Origin: Acidocella sp.
GTDB taxonomy: Bacteria > Pseudomonadota > Alphaproteobacteria > Acetobacterales > Acetobacteraceae
Direction of reading: 5' to 3'
DNA: 64,000 nt
NCBI GenBank assembly: GCA_031291755.1
Contig: JARLIK010000001.1
Coordinates: forward strand, 78,092 to 142,091
Positions within the stretch are counted from its first letter, which is position 1, and the number at the start of each line of letters is the position of its first letter. The notes beneath the pieces were generated by a model. The model was given only the letters and a program-made list of their open reading frames with translations, was not told the DNA's origin and ran no database searches. Made by a program: the position numbers and the translations under genes. Shown one piece after another: positions 28,054 through 34,446 of the stretch.

Positions 28054-29531
28054 TACTGCGTGTTATTTTAGGTGACCAGCTATCAACTAATATCGCCGCC
28101 CTGGCCAGGCTAGATGTATCGCGCGATGTGGTGCTGATGGCGGAGGTGATGGGTGAATGCACCTATGTGCCGCATCATCCACAAAAAATTGCCTTGGTGA
28201 TTTCGGCCATGCGGCATTTTGCCGCTGCCCTGCAGGTGCGTGGTGTGCGCTTACGCTATATCAAGCTGGATGATCCGCTGAACACCCAAACATTGGATGG
28301 AGAATTATTGCGAGCGGTGCAGGAGTTACGACCGGAGGCGGTGGTGACAACGGCACCTGGCGAGTGGCGGGTTTTGCAGGCCATGCAAGGCTGGGAAGCG
28401 CTAACCGGCGTGGCCGTGGAAATTCGTGATGATCAGCGGTTTTTGGCGTCCCAGGTGTTTTTTCAAGATTGGGCCGCCGGGAAATCCAGCCTGCGGATGG
28501 AGTATTTTTATCGTAAGATGCGCCAGGCTACGGGTATATTGATGGATGGCGCGGAACCGGCGGGCGGTAATTGGAATTATGACTCCGAAAATCGCAAAAA
28601 ACTGCCGAAAAATGTAAAGCCACCTAGGCCAAAACGCTTTCCGCCCGATGCCATGACTCAAGAAGTGCTTGCCCTGGTCGGCGATAAATTCGCTCATCAT
28701 TATGGCAGTCTGGCAGCGTTTGACTATCCGGTGACCAGCCATGAGGCGCTGGCCGGGTTTGAAGATTTTATCGAACATCGTTTGAGCGGGTTTGGTGACT
28801 GGCAGGATGCGATGGCGGCCGGCGAGCCTACGATGTTTCATAGCCTGGTTTCGGCACCGTTGAACTTGGGGTTGTTGGACCCGCTGGCATTATGTCAAGA
28901 AACTGAGACGGCGTTCCGGGCCGGGCGGGTGCCGTTGAATGCGGCTGAGGGATTTATCAGGCAAATTCTGGGTTGGAGAGAATTTGTGCGCGGTATTTAT
29001 TGGTTGCGAATGCCGCATTACGCCAGCTTGAACAGCCTGAAAGCCACTGCGCCCTTGCCGGATTTCTATTGGACCGGTGCCACCAAAATGCGTTGTATGA
29101 GCGAAGCTATCAACCAGACCATGAGATATGCTTATGCACATCATATCCAGCGTTTGATGATTACGGGCAATTTTGCACTGCTCGCCGGGCTGCATCCGGA
29201 TGGCGTGGATGAGTGGTACCTGGCGGTGTATGCCGACGCTTATGAGTGGGTTGAACTGCCAAATACCCGCGGCATGGCTTTACATGCTGATGGCGGCATT
29301 GTGGGCTCGAAGCCTTATGCTGCCTCGGGGGCTTATATCAACAAGATGAGCAATTACTGCGGCAGCTGCCATTATGATGTAAACGATGCAACCGGGGCAC
29401 ACGGTTGCCCGTTTAATGCGCTTTATTGGGATTTTATCGGACGCCACGCTGAACGCTTTGCGCAGAACCCTCGCATGGCGATGCCGGTACGGAGTTTGGC
29501 GAACATGGCACCTAATAAAGTCAGTGGGTAA
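28050..29531 (+). CDS. phrB: FeS bacterial cryptochrome/photolyase (PhrB/CryB type), 3' end altered by an insertion
   Basis: A prokaryotic (6-4) photolyase or cryptochrome with FAD and a 4Fe-4S cluster. Its four cysteines at residues 349, 437, 440 and 453 (MRCMSEA, YCGSCHYDV, HGCPFNA) lie one residue before the positions known for Agrobacterium PhrB. It begins ILRVILGDQLS from a GTG that overlaps the upstream stop. The present stop is inside the left inverted repeat of the IS element. Collapsing the element and one direct repeat extends the protein from 493 to 512 residues (beginning ALKARAADIR after Ser492). The FeS and FAD domains are complete, so it may still fold; the missing C-terminal helix may affect stability. 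Confidence 0.9.
   Translation: MILRVILGDQLSTNIAALARLDVSRDVVLMAEVMGECTYVPHHPQKIALVISAMRHFAAALQVRGVRLRYIKLDDPLNTQTLDGELLRAVQELRPEAVVTTAPGEWRVLQAMQGWEALTGVAVEIRDDQRFLASQVFFQDWAAGKSSLRMEYFYRKMRQATGILMDGAEPAGGNWNYDSENRKKLPKNVKPPRPKRFPPDAMTQEVLALVGDKFAHHYGSLAAFDYPVTSHEALAGFEDFIEHRLSGFGDWQDAMAAGEPTMFHSLVSAPLNLGLLDPLALCQETETAFRAGRVPLNAAEGFIRQILGWREFVRGIYWLRMPHYASLNSLKATAPLPDFYWTGATKMRCMSEAINQTMRYAYAHHIQRLMITGNFALLAGLHPDGVDEWYLAVYADAYEWVELPNTRGMALHADGGIVGSKPYAASGAYINKMSNYCGSCHYDVNDATGAHGCPFNALYWDFIGRHAERFAQNPRMAMPVRSLANMAPNKVSG
29518..29526. repeat. left target-site duplication of the IS1595-family element
   Basis: AAGTCAGTG directly before the left inverted repeat; the same nine bases follow the right end at 31972-31980. 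IS1595 elements usually make 8-bp duplications, so one of the nine bases may match by chance. Confidence 0.85.
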
Positions 29532-29549
29532 TAATATACTTGACTCAGT
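29527..29549 (+). repeat. left terminal inverted repeat
   Basis: Begins GGTAATAATATACTTGAC and is identical over 23 bases to the reverse complement of 31949-31971. It contains the stop codon (TAA, 29529-29531) now used by the host photolyase gene and the -35 box of the transposase promoter. Confidence 0.93.
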
Positions 29550-29569
29550 AGGTGCTCTTGGGGTATAAA
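29540..29569 (+). promoter_or_regulatory. transposase promoter with -35 in the inverted repeat
   Basis: TTGACT (29540-29545) and TATAAA (29564-29569) are 18 bases apart and each match five of six consensus bases. A start 7 bases beyond the -10 falls on or next to the transposase ATG at 29576, and no ribosome site precedes that ATG, so the transcript may be leaderless. Confidence 0.6.
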
Positions 29570-29575
29570 ATCCTT

Positions 29576-30535
29576 ATGAGCACAGAACCTCAAACTCTCG
29601 TTGAAGCCGTTCGCCACTTCGCCGACCCGGAAGTGACGCACAATACCATGGTAGGGCTTCGCTGGCCGTCCGGCGTTCATTGCCCGACCTGTGGCCGCAC
29701 GGACGTGCGCTTCATCGCTACCCGCCGCATGTGGGAATGCAAGGAAAAGCACCCCAAGAAGCAGTTTTCGTCCAAGGTTGGTACCATTTTCGAGGATAGC
29801 CCGCTTTCCCTCGACAAGTGGTTTGTGGCCATTTGGCAGATTGCGAACTGCAAGAACGCGATTAGCTCTTACGAGTTGTCCCGCGCCATTGGTGTTACGC
29901 AAAAGACGGCGTGGTTCATGCTTCATCGTATCCGGCTAGCCATGCAGACCGGCGCTTTCATCAAGAGCGGTGGCGAGTTTGAAGCGGACGAAACCTTTAT
30001 CGGCGGCCGTGCCAAGAACATGTCCGCTGCCCGTCGCGCCAAATCTATTCCTGGCAGTGGCGTTGCTGGCAAGCAGGTTGTTATGGGTGTGCTGAAACGT
30101 GGCACCGAGGCCGAACCCAGCAAGGCGGTTGCGGCTCATGTCATCAACCGTAAGAAGGCCACCGTCCAGGCTGCCGTCCGGGCTGTAGCGGAACCCGGCG
30201 CCGCGCTCTACACCGACGCTCTGCGTTCCTATACCGATCTGGCTTCTGATTACATCCACGAAGTGGTTGACCATGCGGTTGAGTATGTTCGCGATCACGT
30301 CCACACGAACGGCATGGAGAATTTCTGGTCCCTATTCAAACGTGCCCTAAAAGGCACCTACGTGTCGGTTGAGCCGTTCCATTTGGATGCCTATGTGAAG
30401 GAGCAGACCTTCCGCTTCAACGAGCGTAAGGACAACGACAATGGTCGCTTCCGCAAGGTGCTCGGTGCAGTTTCCGGTAAGGGGCTTACCTACAAGGAGT
30501 TGAAGGGCGATGTCCGTTTCGCGGCCCCCACATGA
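29576..30535 (+). CDS. IS1595-family transposase
   Basis: A 319-residue DDE transposase. An N-terminal zinc ribbon uses Cys36, Cys39, Cys55 and probably His59 (HCPTCGR, WECKEKH), followed by KVGTIFEDSPLSLDKWF. The catalytic core has Asp138 in EADETFIGG, Asp214 in LYTDALRSY, and HTNGMENFWSLFKRALKGTY with Asn245 and Glu248, the family's closing motif. The start at ATG 29576 (MSTEPQTLVEAVRHF) fits the family; upstream GTG/TTG codons lie before the -10 box. The gene looks intact and functional. Confidence 0.95.
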   Translation: MSTEPQTLVEAVRHFADPEVTHNTMVGLRWPSGVHCPTCGRTDVRFIATRRMWECKEKHPKKQFSSKVGTIFEDSPLSLDKWFVAIWQIANCKNAISSYELSRAIGVTQKTAWFMLHRIRLAMQTGAFIKSGGEFEADETFIGGRAKNMSAARRAKSIPGSGVAGKQVVMGVLKRGTEAEPSKAVAAHVINRKKATVQAAVRAVAEPGAALYTDALRSYTDLASDYIHEVVDHAVEYVRDHVHTNGMENFWSLFKRALKGTYVSVEPFHLDAYVKEQTFRFNERKDNDNGRFRKVLGAVSGKGLTYKELKGDVRFAAPT

Positions 30536-30704
30536 AAAGCAAGACAGTACCGAGGGTGCCACAGTAGACAAACCGATGGATCGGTTCCGGCGCTTGGCGA
30601 GACACGTCATCAATGCACTTCCGGAAGAAGTGGACGCGGAACGCAAAAAGTACGAGACTGAAAATGCGTTAAAAAACAAGCCTGAGAGTGGGAATAATGA
30701 CTGA
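30510..30704 (+). CDS. small transposon-borne protein (accessory)
   Basis: A 64-residue highly charged protein whose ATG lies within the last 26 bases of the transposase gene. The core VDKPMDRFRRLARHVINALPEEVDAERKKYE is predicted helical and resembles small open frames that I recall behind other IS1595 transposases. No known domain; it may be a DNA-binding or regulatory accessory of the element. Confidence 0.6.
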   Translation: MSVSRPPHEKQDSTEGATVDKPMDRFRRLARHVINALPEEVDAERKKYETENALKNKPESGNND

Positions 30705-30969
30705 TTCAGCGGCTAAACGAGCTAAAATGATCCTCCCGAACGGGGTGGAAGTCGAGGGCGCGGAGGTTCAGACGGTTGAATCAACTGAGCGCTGGAGCGA
30801 ATTTACGCTTGATGACGGCACCGTTCTCCGGCTGAAGATGATGATAGCATCCTTCATTAGAGCGGACGGGCAGTATGACCAAGACGGCAACCCGGTCTAT
30901 GCTGTAAAGGGCGCGCCCCAAATAACGTTTTTAAGCGTTCCTCAACAATATAAGCGGAAAACCCAATGA
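30697..30969 (+). CDS. small transposon-borne beta-rich protein
   Basis: A 90-residue protein reading MTDSAAKRAKMILPNGVEVEGAEV, then WSEFTLDDGTVLRLKMMIASFIRADGQYDQDGNPVY. The pattern is all-beta, with no recognised domain; similar small proteins (LDDGTVLRLK, DGNPVY) seem common on mobile elements. ATG 30697 was chosen over the GTG at 30688 because of the methionine and the preceding GGGA. It overlaps the gene before by 8 bases and the gene after by 4 (ATGA). Confidence 0.65.
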   Translation: MTDSAAKRAKMILPNGVEVEGAEVQTVESTERWSEFTLDDGTVLRLKMMIASFIRADGQYDQDGNPVYAVKGAPQITFLSVPQQYKRKTQ

Positions 30970-31490
30970 TGGTACACGCTATTCCAGTACAATCCCTTCA
31001 AAGGAAGGTCATGTATCCAATAAGCCCTAGCCAACGAGCGTTTACGGCCGTTGTGTGGTTAGGAACCTGCGCAATGATTGCGACTGAAGTTGCAAATGCA
31101 TTGCCATCAACTGATTATTATCAAGTTGGCCCGGCTTTGTCGGCGCTACCGTGTGTGGAAGCTACCCACGCAGTAACGCAAGACTTTGTCGATATTAATC
31201 CATTGATTTTCAAAAAAAATGTCGATGAATGGAAAAAGAAAAGCCTCGCGATGTCGTCGATTACCGAGATGGCGATGCTGCCTGCATACCAAAGAATAAT
31301 CGGGATGGGACAATCAGCAATACCACTGCTTTTGGCGCAGTTGCGTTCTGAGGGAAATCAACCAGATATGTGGTTTTGGGCGCTTCAGGCTATCACCGGC
31401 GTTGACCCAGTGGGCAGTGAACATGCTGGCGACATGGTAGCAATGGCGACCGCTTGGCTCGACTGGGGCACTCGAAATAATGTGTCCTAG
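30966..31490 (+). CDS. passenger protein A: exported or anchored N-terminus and a HEAT-like C-terminal motif
   Basis: A 174-residue protein not known to me by name. Residues 25-47 (AFTAVVWLGTCAMIATEVANALP) form a hydrophobic stretch ending ANALP, which could be a signal peptide or membrane anchor. The C-terminal ~80 residues (MLPAYQRIIGMGQSAIPLLLAQLR, then MWFWALQAITGVDPV and AWLDWG) are two helix pairs with a HEAT-like look. I recall this motif in many bacteria next to proteins like the following gene. The next gene starts 11 bases before this one ends, so the two are a coupled pair. Function unknown; a binding partner or immunity role is inference. Confidence 0.7.
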   Translation: MMVHAIPVQSLQRKVMYPISPSQRAFTAVVWLGTCAMIATEVANALPSTDYYQVGPALSALPCVEATHAVTQDFVDINPLIFKKNVDEWKKKSLAMSSITEMAMLPAYQRIIGMGQSAIPLLLAQLRSEGNQPDMWFWALQAITGVDPVGSEHAGDMVAMATAWLDWGTRNNVS

Positions 31491-31953
31491 TGTCGACCCG
31501 ACTGATTTTCCCAACTTAATTGCCGGAAACCATAAAGACACAAGTCCACTCGACAATAGGTACAACTGCATCGCGTACGCAGCTGACGTTGATTCAAAGT
31601 GGTGGTGGCCGGACGCGATGAACCGAGGATATTGGCCACCCAATGTAACGCGCAAAGAGACTTTAGACGCTTTTATTGAGGCGTATGGAACCAATGGCTA
31701 TGTTGTTTGTTCGGATGATTCCGTAGAACAAGGCTTCGAGAAAGTTGCCATATACGCGAAAGGGCCGCAGCAAGATCAGCCGACGCACGCAGCCAGACAA
31801 CTACCTAACGGTAAATGGACGAGTAAGCTTGGGAAGGCGGAAGACATAGAGCATGACACCCCCGCTGGTGTTGAGGGGCCGGGATATGGGCGAGCGGTTA
31901 TTTTCATGAAACGGCCCACCCCAAAACCCGCAATGCAAACTCCACAAGACTGA
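31480..31953 (+). CDS. passenger protein B: DUF7689-like protein with a possible Cys/His active site
   Basis: A 157-residue soluble protein, rich in Trp and Tyr. The strongest motifs are YNCIAYAADVDSKWWWPD (Cys30), GFEKVAIYA and PTHAARQLPNGKWTSKLG (His103) followed by EDIEH (residues 121-125). A Cys early in the fold, then a His at a strand start and an acidic residue, is the order of papain-like or NlpC/CHAP enzymes, but this assignment is inference. No signal peptide. It overlaps the upstream partner by 11 bases and its TGA lies in the right inverted repeat of the element. Resembles a family I believe is catalogued as DUF7689. Confidence 0.7.
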   Translation: MCPSVDPTDFPNLIAGNHKDTSPLDNRYNCIAYAADVDSKWWWPDAMNRGYWPPNVTRKETLDAFIEAYGTNGYVVCSDDSVEQGFEKVAIYAKGPQQDQPTHAARQLPNGKWTSKLGKAEDIEHDTPAGVEGPGYGRAVIFMKRPTPKPAMQTPQD

Positions 31954-31971
31954 GTCAAGTATATTATTACC
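31949..31971 (-). repeat. right terminal inverted repeat
   Basis: Exact reverse complement of 29527-29549. The stop codon of passenger protein B (31951-31953) is inside it. The plus-strand reading outward holds TATATT and TATTAT, which could serve as a -10 toward the SDR gene, but no good -35 is seen. Confidence 0.93.
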
Positions 31972-31980
31972 AAGTCAGTG
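31972..31980. repeat. right target-site duplication
   Basis: AAGTCAGTG, identical to 29518-29526. Joining 29526 to 31981 restores the uninterrupted photolyase reading frame. Confidence 0.85.
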
Positions 31981-32038
31981 CATTGAAGGCACGGGCCGCC
32001 GACATACGACACATCATCGAACAAGGAGGTACCGGCTT

Positions 32039-32806
32039 ATGAAAATACCAACACCGGCGGATGGCATTGCCTGGGTGACCGGGGCTTCCAGCGGTATAGG
32101 CCGGGAGTTGGCGGTGCAACTGGCGAAAGAGGGCTGGATTGTAGCGGTCTCGGCGCGGCTGGTGGCGGATTTGCAAAGCCTGTCGGATGGACATCCGGGC
32201 CAGATGATTGTGGCACCCTTGGATGTGACAGACCAAACCGGTGTAATGGCCGCTGTACAAAAAATTGAGGCCGAGTCGGGCCGGGCGATTGTGCGGGCGG
32301 TGCTGAATGCCGGGACCTACATCCGCGATACCGCGCCGGATTTTGATGTGGCGACCTTTAAAATGCAGGTGGACGTGAATTTGCTGGGAACCGCCAACTG
32401 CCTGGCGGCGGTGATGCCGGCCATGCTGGCGGCGCGACGCGGGCAAATAGCCATTGTGAGTTCGTTGGCGGGATTGGCCGGTCTGCCGGGAGCGGTGACC
32501 TACAGCACCACCAAAGCCGGATTGCTGGCGATGGCGCAAAGCCTGAAGTTTGATCTCGACCGCGCCAATGTGGCGTTATCGGTCATTCTGCCGGGTTTCG
32601 TGAAAACGCCCTTGACCGAAAAAAACAAGTTTCCGATGCCGTTTTTGATGGCAGTGGCGGATGCCGCCAAGGCCATTTTGGAAGGACTCGATAACGGGCG
32701 GTTCCTGATTGCCTTCCCTGGCGGGTTGGCGTGGCCACTGAGATTTTTACGAATTTTACCGGCACCGCTATATTTTGCGCTGGTGGCGCGCTCCACCAAA
32801 TGGTGA
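32039..32806 (+). CDS. short-chain dehydrogenase/reductase (SDR)
   Basis: A 255-residue NAD(P)-dependent Rossmann enzyme with cofactor motif TGASSGIGREL, LNAGTY in place of NNAG, and catalytic Ser plus YSTTKAG (Tyr-x-x-x-Lys). The ribosome site AAGGAGGT (32023-32030) is 8 bases before the ATG and lies within the restored photolyase frame. Before the insertion its ATG overlapped the photolyase TGA, so it was the third gene of a DUF6134-phrB-SDR unit and is now cut off from that promoter. Substrate unknown. Confidence 0.9.
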   Translation: MKIPTPADGIAWVTGASSGIGRELAVQLAKEGWIVAVSARLVADLQSLSDGHPGQMIVAPLDVTDQTGVMAAVQKIEAESGRAIVRAVLNAGTYIRDTAPDFDVATFKMQVDVNLLGTANCLAAVMPAMLAARRGQIAIVSSLAGLAGLPGAVTYSTTKAGLLAMAQSLKFDLDRANVALSVILPGFVKTPLTEKNKFPMPFLMAVADAAKAILEGLDNGRFLIAFPGGLAWPLRFLRILPAPLYFALVARSTKW

Positions 32807-32820
32807 GGCCGCCCTAGTAA

Positions 32821-33108
32821 TCAGCCGAAATTCTTTTCCGGGTGGCGTAAATGCCAGAGGCGCTCATGTGCCGCCACCAGGCTCTCGATGCTCTTGCGGC
32901 GGTTGGTGTCAGGCGAGACGGCGCGCCGGGTCAGCATGTTTTCGAGGATAAACAGCAATTGCTCGGCAATCTCATAGTCAGCCTGATCGCAGGCGTGATG
33001 GAAGGCGATGAGGATTTTATCGGACAAGCGTCTGCTATAACGGGGAGGGCCACCGCCCTGCCTTAAAAATTCAATGCCCGAAGCGTCAGTATCACTCACG
33101 TATGTCAT
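32821..33108 (-). CDS. conserved small alphaproteobacterial protein
   Basis: A 95-residue protein containing SRRLSDKILIAFHHACDQADYEIAEQLLFILENMLTR, an amphipathic helical block that I recognise as widely conserved in Alphaproteobacteria though without an assigned role. The ATG at 33108 (MTYVSDTDASG) is favoured over a longer frame. It ends 14 bases from the convergent SDR gene stop. Confidence 0.7.
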   Translation of the reverse strand: MTYVSDTDASGIEFLRQGGGPPRYSRRLSDKILIAFHHACDQADYEIAEQLLFILENMLTRRAVSPDTNRRKSIESLVAAHERLWHLRHPEKNFG

Positions 33109-33294
33109 TCCATTTCGATTTTCAGACTCCCACGAAACTGGCCGGCGAGACTCTAACACTCACGAAAAATTTGCACAGCTAATTCCATACCGCGAAACCA
33201 GCGCATGTTACAACATTCTAAAAAAACGACGTAAGGGGCATTTTTGGGCTCCAAGCGGCACATTAGGGTTTTCTAATTTCAATAAATTCCATAA

Positions 33295-33332
33295 AATCCG
33301 GCCCCGCCATGAGCCTGATGACGGGCCGGATT
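33295..33332 (-). terminator. candidate terminator of nrdB
   Basis: A 10-bp stem AATCCGGCCC/GGGCCGGATT with an 18-base loop; on the minus strand it is followed by the T-rich TTTATGGAATTTATTG. It sits 8 bases beyond the nrdB stop. Confidence 0.5.
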
Positions 33333-33339
33333 GCCGCAA

Positions 33340-34380
33340 TCACTCGGCTGGCAGGATATTAGCGGGTTCAACAGTCTCAAAATCCGCGAAAGCATCTTCC
33401 CAGGTGCCGGTTGTTGAGGCCTTGCTGTATTCGGTTGAGCGGCTTTCAAAGAAATTGGCGTGCTCCACAGCGTTCAGCATCTCATCGAGCCAGGGCAGGG
33501 GGTTTTTATCGACATGGAACAGGACGTTCAGCCCAAGCTGGGTCAAGCGGCGGTCGGCGATGTAGCGGATATAGCGCTTCACCCCCTCGGCAGTGAGACC
33601 TTCCACCGCACCTAGTTCAAACGCGAGATCGATGAAGGCGTCCTCATGGTCAACGATGGTGGCACAGGTGAGATAGAGTTCCCGGCGTAGTTCCTCGGTC
33701 CAGATTTCCGGGTTTTCCTGCACGAAGGTGCGGAATAGCTTGATGATCGACTCGCAATGCAGCGATTCATCGCGCACCGACCAGGTGATGATCTGGCCCA
33801 TGCCTTTCATTTTATTGAAGCGAGGGAAATTCAGCAAAATGGCGAAGGAGGCGAATAATTGCAGCCCCTCGGTGAACGCGCCAAACGCCGCCAGGGTTTT
33901 GGCGATGTTGTGCTTACTGTCCATGCTGAAGGCATGCATATAGTCGTACTTATCCTTCATTTCCTTGTATTTAAGGAAGGCGGTATATTCCACTTCCGGC
34001 ATGCCGACGGTATCGAGCAGATGCGAATAGGCCGCGATATGCACGGTCTCGATGTTTGAAAACGCCGAGAGCATCATCAGCACTTCGGTCGGTTTGAACA
34101 CGTTGCTGTAGTGCTTCATGTAACAGTTGTTCACTTCGACATCCGCCTGGGTGAAGAAGCGGAAGATTTGGGTGAGCAAATTGCGCTCAGGCACGGTGAG
34201 GTTTTTGTGCCAATCCTTCACATCATCAGCCAGCGGCACTTCCTCGGGCAGCCAATGCACGCGCTGCTGGGTAAGCCACGCCTCATAAGCCCAGGGATAG
34301 CGGAACGGCTTGTAAACCGGGTTCTCGGTGAGGAGGTCGAGTCTCACCGGATATTGGTCGGGGGTGGTGTGCGCACTCAT
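33340..34380 (-). CDS. nrdB: ribonucleoside-diphosphate reductase, beta subunit
   Basis: The radical-bearing small subunit, 346 residues. Metal and radical residues are visible: the acidic ligand in TQADVEVNN, and Glu-x-x-His-x-x-x-Tyr in NIETVHIAAY, where Tyr is the expected radical site; the second ligand set is in WSVRDESLHCESII. With NrdA it makes deoxyribonucleotides aerobically. It starts 66 bases downstream of nrdA and is co-transcribed with it. Confidence 0.97.
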   Translation of the reverse strand: MSAHTTPDQYPVRLDLLTENPVYKPFRYPWAYEAWLTQQRVHWLPEEVPLADDVKDWHKNLTVPERNLLTQIFRFFTQADVEVNNCYMKHYSNVFKPTEVLMMLSAFSNIETVHIAAYSHLLDTVGMPEVEYTAFLKYKEMKDKYDYMHAFSMDSKHNIAKTLAAFGAFTEGLQLFASFAILLNFPRFNKMKGMGQIITWSVRDESLHCESIIKLFRTFVQENPEIWTEELRRELYLTCATIVDHEDAFIDLAFELGAVEGLTAEGVKRYIRYIADRRLTQLGLNVLFHVDKNPLPWLDEMLNAVEHANFFESRSTEYSKASTTGTWEDAFADFETVEPANILPAE

Positions 34381-34411
34381 GAATTTAGCCTTAAGGCGTG
34401 AGAAAAGAAGC

Positions 34412-34429
34412 CTCCCGCTTACGCGGGAG
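34412..34429. repeat. REP-like CTCCCGC/GCGGGAG hairpin
   Basis: A 7-bp perfect inverted repeat with a TTAC loop between nrdA and nrdB, of the same type as those at 4506 and 25334. In the nrdA-nrdB transcript it could alter the ratio of the two subunits. Confidence 0.5.
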
Positions 34430-34446
34430 TGACGATGGAGACAGGC

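Larger units (their letters stand above)
29527..31971 (+). mobile_element. complete IS1595-family element with four passenger genes
   Basis: A 2445-bp element bounded by 23-bp perfect terminal inverted repeats and a 9-bp direct repeat. It holds a DDE transposase followed by four small genes on the same strand, each overlapping the next. The last passenger stop lies within the right repeat, so the cargo fills the element fully. Base composition is visibly richer in A+T than the flanks from about 30960 on, and codon use differs, consistent with transfer. Perfect repeats and an intact target duplication point to recent insertion. IS1595-family members with passenger genes are established knowledge. 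Confidence 0.92.

Noticed and set aside
30688..30696. GTG at 30688 as the start of the second small passenger gene
   Set aside because: The ATG at 30697 is a better start and sits just after GGGA.
31950..32038. Outward promoter from the right end of the IS element driving the SDR gene
   Set aside because: TATATT/TATTAT could be a -10, but no acceptable -35 lies 16-18 bases before it.
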